A stretch of DNA of 64,000 bases. Source: Deltaproteobacteria bacterium. GTDB taxonomy: Bacteria > Myxococcota_A > Polyangia > Polyangiales > Ga0077539. Where the stretch lies: assembly GCA_016218725.1 (NCBI GenBank), contig JACRDB010000139.1:62001-126000 (forward strand), read 5' to 3'. The translations under genes were made by a program, and so were the position numbers. A model generated the notes under the pieces. That model was not told the origin of the DNA. It saw nothing but the letters and a program-made list of their open reading frames with translations, and did not search any database. Of this stretch, positions 25,784-34,664 are shown in pieces; position 1 is the first letter of the stretch; each line of letters begins with the position of its first letter.

Positions 25784-26836
25784 CTATGGCGCGCCGCAGT
25801 TGGGGCAGCGCCCGAGCTCCGCGGCGAAGACGGCCTTGCAGTGGCCGCATGCGCGGCGCCCGACGCGGGCGTCCGGGGCGAGCGGCGAGAGCGTGGGGAA
25901 CACCGTGGCCATCTCCGCGGAGGACATCACGTCGTTGGGATCCGAGGGCACCCACACGACCTCCAGGGCCTGGAGCGCGCCCTGGCCGGCGAGGAGGAGC
26001 TGCAGGTCCTGGGCGAGGGCCGGGCGGCTGGTGGGGGCCTGGAAGCCCGGCAGGCGCCCGCGGCGGCAGGCGAGCACGGTGACCACCACGAAGCCCCCGC
26101 CCTCCTCCGGGCGGGCGCGGCTCTTTGGCCCGTCCACGCGGCGCACGCCGCCCGCGTCGCCGCGCACGGTCTCGATCATGAAGCGCCCTCGCTCGGCGTC
26201 CACGGCCTGCTGGAAGCGCGCCTGGGCGGTGTTCATGTCTACGCCCTCGGAGAGCGCGTGGTGGGCGAGGTAGGCGTGGTCCGTGAAGCGCGCGAGGACC
26301 TGGGCCACCATGGCCGCGGAGCGCTCCAGGGCGCCGGGGCCGCTGCCCGTGGACTGTGCGATGCGGTCCAGCTCGGACTGCACCTGGGCCCGCACCTGGG
26401 CGTCAAACGCGATGGCCAGCGCGCCGAGGGAGAACACGTTGTTCGGGTCGCCGTACATGGGCCCCACCGAGGACCCCACGGGCATGAGCGTGGCGCCGCT
26501 GGTGTTCTTGCGCTGGAGCACCAGGCCCACGAGGATCACCAGGGCGAAGAACGTGAGCACGCAGCACGCCTCGCCGCCGGACATGGACCCGCCGTGGCCC
26601 CCGCCGTAGGTCCCGTACCCCCCGCCGCTGGAGTGGTAGCCCCCGCCCGAGGAGCTCCACCCCCCGCCCGACGAGCTCGACGGGCGCCACGAGGACGAGG
26701 AGCTCGACGAGGACGAGTGCCCGGAGCCCCAGGACGAGTGCCCGAAGCTCCCTCCCGTGTGCTGCCCGAGGCCCGCGCCAGGGACAAGGACGAGGGCCGC
26801 CAGGGCAAGGAGCAACCACCAGGGTGTGCGTCGCAT
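25784..26836 (-). CDS. DUF1517/Tim44-like membrane protein with C-terminal zinc ribbon
   Basis: The 350-residue protein starts MRRTPWWLLLALAALVLVPG, a signal sequence. A low-complexity Ser/Gly/Tyr region follows at about residues 27-88 (runs of nine Ser, and GGGYHSSGGGYG-type repeats). Next comes one membrane helix (CCVLTFFALVILVGLVL, about 90-106) and a Tim44/DUF1517-like alpha-beta domain (about 130-290). A four-Cys zinc ribbon, CGHCK...CPNCG, ends the chain. The low-complexity part faces outside and the rest is cytoplasmic if the topology is as read. Function unknown. It sits downstream of the kinase gene at 28713 with a 35-nt gap and may be its cotranscribed partner. Confidence 0.75.
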   Translation of the reverse strand: MRRTPWWLLLALAALVLVPGAGLGQHTGGSFGHSSWGSGHSSSSSSSSSWRPSSSSGGGWSSSGGGYHSSGGGYGTYGGGHGGSMSGGEACCVLTFFALVILVGLVLQRKNTSGATLMPVGSSVGPMYGDPNNVFSLGALAIAFDAQVRAQVQSELDRIAQSTGSGPGALERSAAMVAQVLARFTDHAYLAHHALSEGVDMNTAQARFQQAVDAERGRFMIETVRGDAGGVRRVDGPKSRARPEEGGGFVVVTVLACRRGRLPGFQAPTSRPALAQDLQLLLAGQGALQALEVVWVPSDPNDVMSSAEMATVFPTLSPLAPDARVGRRACGHCKAVFAAELGRCPNCGAP

Positions 26837-26871
26837 GGGTGCGTACCCTACGCCGCCCACGGCCCCCTTGG

Positions 26872-28713
26872 CTACGGCTGGCGGAAATCGAAGGTCACCG
26901 CGCGCTGCTCCCCGGGCCGCAGCTCCACCTCGCGCGAGAGCACCCGGTCCCCCTGCCTCGCGGACACCCGGTGGCGCCCCGGAGCGAGCCTCACGGGCGC
27001 CCGCGAGCTCCCCCGGGAGCTCCCGTCCACGGTGAGGTCCCCCCAGGGGATCACCAGCACCCGGAGCGTGGCCAGGCGCGCGTCGTGCGCCCGAGGAGGC
27101 TCCGGTGTCACCGCGCTCGCCGCGTCGCGCGTCGCCGCCACCACCGAGGGCGCGTCCTCCGCGGGCGCCGCAGCCCTCGACGCCGCGTCCACCGGCGCCA
27201 CCGGCGCCACCGGCGCCGCGGGCGCGGGCGCGGGGGGATGCTCCCTCGGCGCCCCCGGGGCCACCTCCCGCGGGCGCAGCGCGAACCAGCCGACGCCCAC
27301 CAGCAGCATTGCCCCGCCTATGATTCCCCACAGCACCACAGAAGACCTGCCAGGTCGGGAATTGTCGGTGAAGGTAGGTGAAGGTACGAAGGGCTCCGGC
27401 AGGTCTTCGCGAGGGCGCGAGAGGGTGCGGGTGACCGCGGTGCGGGAGACCTCGTCGGAGGGGGTGAGGGCGGTGAGGGTGTGGGTCTCGGGGTCCGTGG
27501 GGGTGGGGGTCGGGGTGAAGGTCGGGGTGCGCTCGGTGTGGGTGTGGTGTGGCCTTGGGGTGACGTCCGTGAGGCTCCCTGGGAGCTCCGGGTGGGTGGG
27601 GTCGGGCTCGCGGAAGGGGGCGCGGTCGATGTCGGTGACGTCGGCGGCGTCGGTCGGGGGCGCCGAGTCGCGGTCTCGGAGCTGGAGCGGGTGCGTGGGC
27701 GCCAGGGCCACGGGGGTGGCGTAGGGGACGTGCGGGGAGGGGCTCCCGGGATCGGTGGAGGCCCGCAGCCACGCGCCGTCCCGCAGCACCGAGGCCTGGG
27801 CGGGGAACTCCTGGGCCATGAGCGCCACGAGGGCGCGGGCCCCGGTGGCATAGGATCCCCCGAGGCGGGTGAGGTGCTCCAGGGCCTCGGTGGCGCTGGC
27901 GTAGCGGTCGTCCCGGGAGACGGCCAGGAGCCGGTGGACAAAGGCCTCGACGGGGGGAGGGATGTCCGGCCGCAGGGCGCTCAGGGCGGGGCGCTGGCCC
28001 CGGACGATGGCCAGGATCAGGTCGCTCTCGCGGTCGCCCTGGAAGGGCCTCTGGCCGGCCAGGAGCTCAAAGGTGACCACCCCGAGGGCGAAGAGGTCCA
28101 CCCGGCGGTCGATGGGCTGCGAGCGGGCCTGCTCCGGGGCCAGGTAGGCGGCCTTGCCCTTGACCACGTCCTCGGTGGTCTGGTGGAGCCGCGAGGAGGC
28201 CTTGGCGATGCCAAAATCCGTGAGCCTCACCTCGCCCGCGAAGGAGATGAGAATATTGTGCGGGGACACGTCCCGGTGGATGATGTCCAGCGGGCGGCCC
28301 TGGGCGTCGAGCTTGTCGTGGGCGTACTCCAGGGCCTTGAGCACCTCGACCGTGACGAAGAGCCCGGCGTCCAGGGGGAAGGCCCGGCCCCCGTCCACCA
28401 GGCGCCGGAGCACCCGCGAGGCGTCGGTGCCGTGGACCCACTCCATGCAGGCGTAGAGCTGGCCGTCCACCTCGCCGAAGTCGTCGATGGCCACGATGTT
28501 CGAGTGGCGCAGCCGGGAGGCCGTGTGGGCCTCGTCGATGAACATCTCCACGAAGGCGCGGTCGTTGCAGAGCGCCGGCCGGATGCGCTTGATGCACAGC
28601 TCGCGCGAGAAGCCCCGGGCCCCGCGCTTTTCGGCCCGGAAGATCTCCGCCATGCCCCCCTGCGCGACCTTCTCCAGGAGTATGTACTCGCCGAGCCGCT
28701 CGCCCTCGCGCAC
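26872..28713 (-). CDS. Hanks-type Ser/Thr protein kinase with PEGA-like tail
   Basis: The 613-residue transmembrane kinase phosphorylates Ser/Thr on partner proteins. The kinase domain (about residues 8-280) is intact: glycine loop AQGGMAEIF, invariant Lys42 in CIKRI, HRD at 146-148 (HRDVSPHN), DFG at 166-168, and APE in YLAPEQA. A long Pro/Thr/Asp-rich linker leads to one membrane helix (VVLWGIIGGAMLLVGVGWF, about 458-480). A periplasmic Ala/Pro stretch then ends in a PEGA-like beta domain (GDLTVDGSSRG...RLAPGRHRVSARQGD). GTG 28713 has no good ribosome site but lies 6 nt after a TAGGGT hexamer, so a leaderless message is likely. It is divergent from an FHA-domain gene, a natural phospho-Thr reader. 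Confidence 0.93.
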   Translation of the reverse strand: MREGERLGEYILLEKVAQGGMAEIFRAEKRGARGFSRELCIKRIRPALCNDRAFVEMFIDEAHTASRLRHSNIVAIDDFGEVDGQLYACMEWVHGTDASRVLRRLVDGGRAFPLDAGLFVTVEVLKALEYAHDKLDAQGRPLDIIHRDVSPHNILISFAGEVRLTDFGIAKASSRLHQTTEDVVKGKAAYLAPEQARSQPIDRRVDLFALGVVTFELLAGQRPFQGDRESDLILAIVRGQRPALSALRPDIPPPVEAFVHRLLAVSRDDRYASATEALEHLTRLGGSYATGARALVALMAQEFPAQASVLRDGAWLRASTDPGSPSPHVPYATPVALAPTHPLQLRDRDSAPPTDAADVTDIDRAPFREPDPTHPELPGSLTDVTPRPHHTHTERTPTFTPTPTPTDPETHTLTALTPSDEVSRTAVTRTLSRPREDLPEPFVPSPTFTDNSRPGRSSVVLWGIIGGAMLLVGVGWFALRPREVAPGAPREHPPAPAPAAPVAPVAPVDAASRAAAPAEDAPSVVAATRDAASAVTPEPPRAHDARLATLRVLVIPWGDLTVDGSSRGSSRAPVRLAPGRHRVSARQGDRVLSREVELRPGEQRAVTFDFRQP

Positions 28714-28719
28714 CCGCCT

Positions 28720-28749
28720 ACCCTACCCCCCGGGGCTGAGGCCCGGCAA
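28720..28749 (-). promoter_or_regulatory. Candidate promoter of the Ser/Thr kinase gene (leaderless arrangement)
   Basis: On the minus strand TTGCCG (28749-28744), 18 nt and TAGGGT (28725-28720) are followed after 6 nt by the GTG start. Spacing puts transcription start at or next to the start codon. The same pattern precedes cinA. Confidence 0.45.
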
Positions 28750-28780
28750 GCGCGGCCGCACGCCGCGCGGCATTGATGCC

Positions 28781-28810
28781 TTGACCCGGGGGGAAGGGGC
28801 TCTCTACACT
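28781..28810 (+). promoter_or_regulatory. Candidate promoter of the FHA/DUF4388 gene
   Basis: TTGACC (28781-28786), an 18-nt spacer and TACACT (28805-28810) lie 16 nt before the ATG. It is back to back with the kinase promoter in the same 113-bp divergent region, so the pair could be coregulated. Confidence 0.4.
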
Positions 28811-28826
28811 CCCACCGAGCCTCGCG

Positions 28827-29780
28827 ATGACCATCGCCACGGAAGCCACGCGCAGACCCTTCGCCCTGCGCTTCATCTCCGGGAAGTACCAGGGGGACGA
28901 GTTCCCCATCGCCCCGGACCGGGAGATCGTCCTCGGGCGCTCCAACGAGCTGGACGTGGTGCTCGTGGAGGACATGGTCTCGCGCCGCCACGCGAAGATC
29001 TCGTACACCCACGAGTCGCTCCTCATCGAGGACCTCGGGAGCACCAACGGGACCTTCGTCAACGGCGAGAAGATCAAGCGGGCGCGCCTCAAGGAGGGCG
29101 ACCGGGTGCTCATCGGGACGAGCATCGTGCGCGTGGTGGTGTCCGACCACCAGGGCACCACCGGGAGCGGGGACCGGGAGTACCGCGAGGCCGAGGCCCG
29201 CGCCCGGATGCAGACCGCCGCCCAGCGGCCCACCCAGGCCAAGATGAGCGGCACCATCGATGAAGTGCCCCTGGTGGACCTCCTGCAGCTCTTCGCCACC
29301 AGCAAGAAGTCCGGCGTGCTCAAGATCACCCGCGAGGAGGACCAGGGCCGGGTGGTGCTCCGCAAGGGCCAGGTGGTCCACGCAAGCATCAATGACAACA
29401 CCGAGCTCGGCCCGCTCAAGAGCATCTACCGCATGCTCATCTGGGAGGAGGGCTTCTTCGAGCTCGACCCGCCGGACGACCGGGAGTTCTCCGACGAGCT
29501 CAACCTCTCCACCGAGGGCATCCTCATGGAGGGCATCCGCCAGCTCGACGAGCTCCGGAGGCTCAAGCCCGCGCTCCCCCCGGCGCCCACGCGGGTGAGC
29601 GTCCCGCTCCCCTTGCAGCCACCCTTGAAGGACCTGAACCCCACGGACCTCACGGTGTTCCAGCTCGCCCTCAACTGGGGCCGCTTCGGGCTCCTCCTGG
29701 ACCGCTCGAAAATGACGGACCTGGAGACCTCCGAGTCCTTCCTGCGCCTGGTGCAGAAGGGCTACCTCAAGACCGAGTAG
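28827..29780 (+). CDS. FHA domain protein with DUF4388 domain
   Basis: The 317-residue cytoplasmic protein has an N-terminal FHA domain (about residues 12-110). It shows the phosphothreonine-binding motifs GRSNELDVVL, SRRHAKI and GSTNGTFVNG, including the conserved Arg, Ser-Arg-Arg-His and Asn. Residues about 140-245 match DUF4388 (PATAN): GTIDEVPLVDLLQLFATSKKSG and GQVVHASINDN. This domain is frequent in myxobacterial and cyanobacterial signalling proteins. The rest is a helical tail. The FHA domain should dock phosphorylated partners, most simply the kinase encoded divergently next door. It ends 19 nt inside the convergent membrane-protein gene. Confidence 0.92.
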   Translation: MTIATEATRRPFALRFISGKYQGDEFPIAPDREIVLGRSNELDVVLVEDMVSRRHAKISYTHESLLIEDLGSTNGTFVNGEKIKRARLKEGDRVLIGTSIVRVVVSDHQGTTGSGDREYREAEARARMQTAAQRPTQAKMSGTIDEVPLVDLLQLFATSKKSGVLKITREEDQGRVVLRKGQVVHASINDNTELGPLKSIYRMLIWEEGFFELDPPDDREFSDELNLSTEGILMEGIRQLDELRRLKPALPPAPTRVSVPLPLQPPLKDLNPTDLTVFQLALNWGRFGLLLDRSKMTDLETSESFLRLVQKGYLKTE

Positions 29781-31177
29781 ACCGGCGGAGCTGGCGGGTC
29801 GCCCAGGGCGCTCGCCCAGCGCAGGACCTCGGCCCTCAGGGCGCGTTGCCCGGGCCCCACCCACACCCCGGGGCGGTCGTCCAAAACCACAAACACGCCC
29901 TCCCTCCGCGCGCGAAAGAGCGTGACAGAGACAGGCTCTGCGCGCCCCCAGGCGGGGCACAGCACCCGCCACGAGGGGGGGGCTCCACCCCACCACCGGG
30001 GGTCCTCCAGGGCCAGGGTGCGGGTGAGGGTCACCGCCGGGCAGGGCTGGCCGGTGACCACCAGGGCCCCTGGGGGCAGGGCCCGCAGCCGCGAGGGCGT
30101 CTCGTCCAGGGCGCGCCGCAGGGGGAGCTCCCGGTGGCGCAGGTACGGCCCCGCGAGGATGGCCGGGAGCCCGAGGGCCAGGAGCCAGCGCCAGGGGTGG
30201 GCGCTGCGGGCGAGGCGCACCCCCGCGGGGAGCGCCACCGCGCAGGGGAAGACCCCGAGGAGGTACCGGGGCGCGTAGGCGATGTCCTGGTAGAGCGCCA
30301 GGAGCGCGAGCTGGGCCATCGCCGGGGCCCACAGGGCGAAGGCCTTCCAGCGCGAGGGCGAGAAGCGCGCGCGGTCCGTGAGGAGGGCCGCGCACACCGC
30401 GGCGGGCCCGAGGCAGAGCACCCAGAGGGCGTAGTGGCCCAGGTCCCGGAGCCCGTGGTGGTGGGCCTCGCGCTCCGCCTGCATGGCCTCGCGCCAGCGG
30501 GAGAGGCCCTGCCACCAGCCCGGTTGGGTGGTCAGGGCCCAGGCGGCTACCAGGGCGAGCACCACACTCGCACCCAGGGAGAGCGCCAGGAGACAACGGG
30601 CCCTGCGGGGCTCCCTCCAGGCCAGGAGGGCGCAGGGGACGAGCACCGCCAGGGACGGCTCCCGGACGCCCGCGGAGAGCCCCGCCAGGGCGCCCGCGGC
30701 GGCCCAGCGGCCGGTGGCCGCGCAGGTGAGGGCCGCGAGCGACAGGGTCATGGCCGGGCCGTCGGTGAGCGCCGCGAAGGCCGCGTGGCCCGCGGCGGGC
30801 GAGAGCGCCACCACCAGCCCGGCCCACCAGGCCTCCCGGGGGGAGAGGCCCGCGGCGAGGGAGAGCCTCGCCGTGAGGGGCGCGGCCAGGGCGCTGGTCG
30901 CGAGGCACAAATACCGCAGGAGGGGCTCGGCCACGGCCACCGTGGCGCCCAGGGCGCGCGCGAGGCTCACGGCCAGGTGGGCGGCGAGCACCCAGGCCGG
31001 GCGCCCGAGGAGGAGCCCCCCCACGCGGCCGGTGACGGCCTGGCCCACGTACGCAAACGAGTCCCAGTAGAGGGGCCCCGGGGGCCCGACGTGGCGCCCG
31101 ACGGTGAAGGCCAGCGCCGCGAGGAGCGCGCACGGAAATACCCACGAGGGTTGACCGCGCGAGCGCTCTGTTGGCAC
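29762..31177 (-). CDS. Polytopic membrane protein, GT-C glycosyltransferase-like
   Basis: The 471-residue protein contains about ten hydrophobic helices. The first extracytoplasmic loop has DSFAYVGQAV after the first helix (GPLYWDSF). Aromatic/acidic loops of this kind, with an acidic residue just after TM1, are typical of PMT/ArnT-like GT-C glycosyltransferases that use lipid-linked sugars. That assignment is inferred from layout, not from a diagnostic motif. Later loops are rich in Arg/Trp, and a soluble C-terminal domain (about residues 360-471) follows. GTG 31177 is chosen so the gene does not run into the divergent Roadblock gene. No ribosome site is seen. The 3' end overlaps the FHA gene by 19 nt. 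Confidence 0.65.
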   Translation of the reverse strand: MPTERSRGQPSWVFPCALLAALAFTVGRHVGPPGPLYWDSFAYVGQAVTGRVGGLLLGRPAWVLAAHLAVSLARALGATVAVAEPLLRYLCLATSALAAPLTARLSLAAGLSPREAWWAGLVVALSPAAGHAAFAALTDGPAMTLSLAALTCAATGRWAAAGALAGLSAGVREPSLAVLVPCALLAWREPRRARCLLALSLGASVVLALVAAWALTTQPGWWQGLSRWREAMQAEREAHHHGLRDLGHYALWVLCLGPAAVCAALLTDRARFSPSRWKAFALWAPAMAQLALLALYQDIAYAPRYLLGVFPCAVALPAGVRLARSAHPWRWLLALGLPAILAGPYLRHRELPLRRALDETPSRLRALPPGALVVTGQPCPAVTLTRTLALEDPRWWGGAPPSWRVLCPAWGRAEPVSVTLFRARREGVFVVLDDRPGVWVGPGQRALRAEVLRWASALGDPPAPPVYSVLR

Positions 31178-31202
31178 AGTGCCGGTGGAGGAGCCCGAAG
31201 CG

Positions 31203-31562
31203 ATGTTCAAAGAAGCGTTGCAGGAGGTGGTGGACGGCACCGAGGGAGGCATCGCGGGCCTGCTCATGGACGCCGACGGGATCACCGTCGAGTCCTACAC
31301 CCGCGAGGGCGCCGAGATCGATATCGCCACCGTGGGGATGGAGCTCTCCGCGGTGCTCAAGGACATCGCCCGCGCCACGGAGCAGCTTGACACGGGCTCC
31401 ATGCGCGAGGTCGCCATCCAGGCGGACAAGCTCACCACGCTGGTGCGGGCGGTCACCCGGGAGTACTTCGTCGCCCTGGCCCTGAGCCCCGAAGGGAATT
31501 TCGGAAAAGGTCGCTTCATGCTGCGCCTCGCCCAGCCCCGGCTGGTGGCCGCGCTGGAGTAG
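31203..31562 (+). CDS. Roadblock/LC7 (MglB-like) domain protein
   Basis: This 119-residue single-domain protein (FKEALQEVVDGTEGGIAGLLMDADG...KLTTLVRAVTREYFVALAL) is a Roadblock/LC7 fold. Family members such as MglB regulate small Ras-like GTPases (MglA) that control polarity in Myxococcus. No MglA gene is adjacent, so its partner is unknown. ATG 31203 is chosen because GAGGAG lies 9 nt upstream; an in-frame GTG at 31179 has none. It begins what looks like an operon with aroQ, accB and accC (gaps of 22, 15 and 3 nt). A regulatory gene in front of biosynthetic genes is unexpected but may be chance. Confidence 0.85.
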   Translation: MFKEALQEVVDGTEGGIAGLLMDADGITVESYTREGAEIDIATVGMELSAVLKDIARATEQLDTGSMREVAIQADKLTTLVRAVTREYFVALALSPEGNFGKGRFMLRLAQPRLVAALE

Positions 31563-31584
31563 GACATTTCCCTACACGACCGTT

Positions 31585-32049
31585 GTGCGTATACTTGTCC
31601 TTCACGGTCCGAACCTGAACCTCCTCGGGGTGCGGGAGCCCGAGGTGTACGGGACCGTGACGCTGGAGGCGCTCGACCGGGCCCTGGTGGCCCGTGGAGA
31701 GGCCCTCGGGGTGGCGGTGGACACCTTCCAGTCCAACCACGAGGGGGCGCTGGTGGACCGGCTCCAGGAGGCTCTGGGGACGCACCGGGGGGTGCTCTTG
31801 AACCCCGGGGGGCTGACCCACACGTCGGTGGTGCTCCGGGACGCGGTGAGCGCGGTGGCGCTGCCCACGGTGGAGGTGCACCTCACGCACATCGACGCGA
31901 GGGAGCCCTTCCGGCGCGTATCGCGGGTGGCACCGGTGTGCGTCGCGCGCGTAGCGGGCTTCGGGGCCCACGGGTACCTCCTGGCGCTGGAGGGGCTCGT
32001 GGCGAGGTTGCGCGCTGCGCCCTTCCCTCCGGCGGGCACCATCGGGTAG
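31585..32049 (+). CDS. aroQ: 3-dehydroquinate dehydratase, type II
   Basis: This 154-residue enzyme removes water from 3-dehydroquinate to give 3-dehydroshikimate in the shikimate pathway. All family landmarks are present: LVLHGPNLNLLG at the N-terminus, the catalytic Tyr in PEVYG, the QSNHEG loop, NPGGLTHTSVVLRDA, and the catalytic His in VEVHLTHI. Length matches the dodecameric type II enzymes. It starts at GTG 31585, needed to give the standard N-terminus. Next to accB/accC, as in several bacteria. Confidence 0.96.
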   Translation: MRILVLHGPNLNLLGVREPEVYGTVTLEALDRALVARGEALGVAVDTFQSNHEGALVDRLQEALGTHRGVLLNPGGLTHTSVVLRDAVSAVALPTVEVHLTHIDAREPFRRVSRVAPVCVARVAGFGAHGYLLALEGLVARLRAAPFPPAGTIG

Positions 32050-32064
32050 AACCCGCAGCCTGCC

Positions 32065-32586
32065 ATGAAGGTCGACCTGGTCCAGCTCAAGAGCCTGATG
32101 CGCGCGCTGCGCCGGTATGACCTCACGGAGCTGGAGCTCCAGCAGGGGTCGTCGCGGATCGTGCTGCGGCGGGGGGCCCGCGGGGCGTCGGCGGACGCCG
32201 CGGGGGGGCCGGGCGCCGCGGAGCCTGCGTTCCCGATCCAGACCGGGGACCGCCAGTCCTCGTCGGGGCTGAGCGCGCCGCCCGGGGCCCCGGGCTCCAA
32301 CAGCGCGGCGACGGCGCCCGCGGCGCCCGCGCCGGACCCGCTGCTGGTGACGGTGACATCACCGCTGGTGGGGACCTTCTACCGGGCCTCGGCGCCGGGG
32401 GCTCGGCCCTTCGTGGAGGTGGGCGCCACGGTGAGGCCGGGCACGGTGCTGTGCATCATCGAGGCGATGAAGCTCATGAACGAGATCGAGTGCGAGCACG
32501 AGGGCACCGTCGCCGAGGTGCTGGTCGAGAACGGCCGGCCGGTGGAGTTCGGGCAGCCCCTCCTGCGGGTCCGACGCGGCGGGTGA
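32065..32586 (+). CDS. accB: Acetyl-CoA carboxylase biotin carboxyl carrier protein
   Basis: The 173-residue carrier presents biotin to biotin carboxylase and carboxyltransferase in fatty-acid synthesis. It has the N-terminal helical/beta piece (VDLVQLKSLMRALRRYDLTELEL), an Ala/Pro/Gly-rich flexible linker (about residues 50-95), and a C-terminal biotinyl domain. The biotinylation motif is EAMKLMNE with Lys136 as acceptor. The protruding-thumb region before it is TFYRASAPGARPFVEVG. It lies 3 nt before accC, the standard accBC pairing. Confidence 0.96.
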   Translation: MKVDLVQLKSLMRALRRYDLTELELQQGSSRIVLRRGARGASADAAGGPGAAEPAFPIQTGDRQSSSGLSAPPGAPGSNSAATAPAAPAPDPLLVTVTSPLVGTFYRASAPGARPFVEVGATVRPGTVLCIIEAMKLMNEIECEHEGTVAEVLVENGRPVEFGQPLLRVRRGG

Positions 32587-32589
32587 GGG

Positions 32590-33951
32590 TTGTTCCGCAA
32601 GGTACTCATCGCCAACCGCGGCGAGATCGCCGTGCGCATCTTGCGCGCCTGCAAGGAGCTGGGGCTCCGGACCGTGGCCGTGCACTCCACCGTGGACGAG
32701 GGCGCCCTGCACGTGCGCCTCGCGGACGAGGCCGTGTGCATCGGCCCCGGGGACCCCAAGCGCTCGTACCTGCACATCCCCGCGCTCATCTCCGCGGCGG
32801 AGGTCACCGGCGCGGACGCCATCCACCCGGGCTACGGCTTCCTGTCCGAGAACGCCGAGTTCGCGGAGGTGTGCCGGCGCTGCCGGATCACGTTCATCGG
32901 GCCGTCGCCGGAGGCCATGAGGGCCTGGGGCGACAAGGTGAGCGCGCGGGAGAACGCCCGAGCCCTGGGGCTGCCGATGCTGCCCGGCACGGGGGTGCTG
33001 CGAGACGGTGACCACGCCCTCGCGGAGGCGCGGGCCATCGGGTTCCCGGTGATCTTGAAGGCCTCCGGCGGCGGCGGCGGGCGCGGGATGAAGATCGTGC
33101 GGGAGCCCTCGGAGGTGCCCCGGGCGTACGACACGGCGAGCGCCGAGGCCCTGGCGGGCTTCCGGAACCCGGACGTGTACCTGGAGCGCTACCTGGAGCG
33201 CCCTCGGCACATCGAGTTCCAGCTCCTGGCGGACCAGCACGGCAACGCGGTGTGCGTGGGCGAGCGGGAGTGCTCGATCCAGCGTCGGCACCAGAAGGTG
33301 CTGGAGGAGGCGCCGGCGCCGTCGCTCCCGGCGTCGGAGCGGGAGCGCATGGGGGCGCTGGTGGCGCATGCGGCGCAGGCCACGGGGTATACGTCCCTGG
33401 GCACGCTGGAGTTCCTGATGGACCCGCAGGGGCGGTTGTATTTCATGGAGATGAACACCCGCGTGCAGGTGGAGCACCCGGTGACGGAGCTCACCGCCGG
33501 GGTGGACCTGGTGGCCGAGCAGATCCTGGTGGCGGGCGGGGCGAAGATGGGGCTGGCGGGGCGCAACCTCGCGCCGCGGGGCCACGCGATCGAGTGCCGG
33601 GTGAACGCCGAGGACCCGGTGACCTTCGCGCCGTCGCCCGGGAAGATCACGGGGTACCTCGCCCCGGGGGGGCCCGGGGTGCGGGTGGACTCGGCGGCCT
33701 TCCCCGGCGCGCTGGTGCCGCCGCACTACGACTCGCTGGTGGCCAAGGTGATCGTGCGGGCGTCCACGCGCACGGCGGCCATCGCGCGCATGCGCCGCGC
33801 CCTGGACGAGATGGTGGTGGAGGGGATCAAGACCACGCTCCCACTCCTGCGCAGGATCCTGGACCACCCGGCCTTCCAGCAGGGAGAGGTGTCCACGAGC
33901 TTCCTCCAGGAGCTCCTGGAGGGCGACCGGCCGCCGGACCGCCGGGGTTGA
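32590..33951 (+). CDS. accC: Acetyl-CoA carboxylase, biotin carboxylase subunit
   Basis: The 453-residue ATP-grasp enzyme carboxylates biotin on AccB using ATP and bicarbonate. Visible signatures: KVLIANRGEIAVRI at the start, the SARENARA/LPMLPGTG region, ATP-grasp glycine loop GGGGRGMK, ECSIQRRHQKV, and the active-site segment YFMEMNTRVQVEHPVTE. Length is normal. The start is TTG 32590 (MFRKVLIANRG...), which matches the family N-terminus; no other in-frame start fits. The carboxyltransferase genes are not in the window. Confidence 0.96.
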   Translation: MFRKVLIANRGEIAVRILRACKELGLRTVAVHSTVDEGALHVRLADEAVCIGPGDPKRSYLHIPALISAAEVTGADAIHPGYGFLSENAEFAEVCRRCRITFIGPSPEAMRAWGDKVSARENARALGLPMLPGTGVLRDGDHALAEARAIGFPVILKASGGGGGRGMKIVREPSEVPRAYDTASAEALAGFRNPDVYLERYLERPRHIEFQLLADQHGNAVCVGERECSIQRRHQKVLEEAPAPSLPASERERMGALVAHAAQATGYTSLGTLEFLMDPQGRLYFMEMNTRVQVEHPVTELTAGVDLVAEQILVAGGAKMGLAGRNLAPRGHAIECRVNAEDPVTFAPSPGKITGYLAPGGPGVRVDSAAFPGALVPPHYDSLVAKVIVRASTRTAAIARMRRALDEMVVEGIKTTLPLLRRILDHPAFQQGEVSTSFLQELLEGDRPPDRRG

Positions 33952-33970
33952 TCCGCAGCGCGCGGTGACC

Positions 33971-34570
33971 TCACCGCCGCGGCGGCGTGCGCGGGCGCGG
34001 GACCAGCCGCGTGCGGTCCGCGTTCCACACCAGCAGCGTGGGCCTCGGGGTGATGCCCGTGAGGTCCACCACGGCCCCGCCCGTCAACAGCCCGAAGGCG
34101 CGCACCGCGCCGGTCCATACGCTCTGGAGCCGCCCCCCCACGAAGGCGAAGAGCTCCAGGCCCGACTCGTTCACCCGCTGGGCTCCGTCACCGTAGCCGC
34201 CCAGCGTCCAGCGGCCGAAGACCCACTGGTTGTCCAGCCGCGCCGCCGAGAGGCAGTCCGCGGGCGACGCCTCCAGCGCCGCCGGCGCCGAGGTCACCTG
34301 CCACGCGCCGCCCGCGAGCGTCGCCACCACGCAGGCCAGCTCGTCCGCCGTGCCCGCCTGCGAGCGCGTGGTCTGCGCCACCACCACCGTCGCGCCCGAG
34401 CGGTCCGCCGGGAGCTCCCAGCGCGCCGTCACCCGCTGCCCCGCAGGGAGCGCCTGGTCCAGCGCCGGCGTCGGCGCGGGCGTCCCGGGCCGCGGCTGCG
34501 CGACGGCTTCAGCGGCGGCGACGAACAACGGAAGGGCCAGCGCACAAGCCCACGCGCGATGTGTGTCCAT
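33971..34570 (-). CDS. Secreted hypothetical protein
   Basis: This 199-residue protein begins MDTHRAWACALALPLFVAAAEAVAQ, a signal peptide cleaved at about AVAQ (residue 25). The mature part is short beta-strands (VTARWELPADRSGATVVVAQ, NQWVFGRWTLGGYGDG) without a known domain; two cysteines could pair. It faces accC tail-to-tail and is divergent from the P-type ATPase-like gene (94 bp between starts). Function unknown. Confidence 0.7.
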   Translation of the reverse strand: MDTHRAWACALALPLFVAAAEAVAQPRPGTPAPTPALDQALPAGQRVTARWELPADRSGATVVVAQTTRSQAGTADELACVVATLAGGAWQVTSAPAALEASPADCLSAARLDNQWVFGRWTLGGYGDGAQRVNESGLELFAFVGGRLQSVWTGAVRAFGLLTGGAVVDLTGITPRPTLLVWNADRTRLVPRPRTPPRR

Positions 34571-34664
34571 GTGGGCGCGAGGGGTACTGCAACACCGGGG
34601 GTCCGTCAACCGCCCCAACGGCTTGACGCGCCGCGGGGGGAGCGCGCACACCCCAAGGGGCGCC

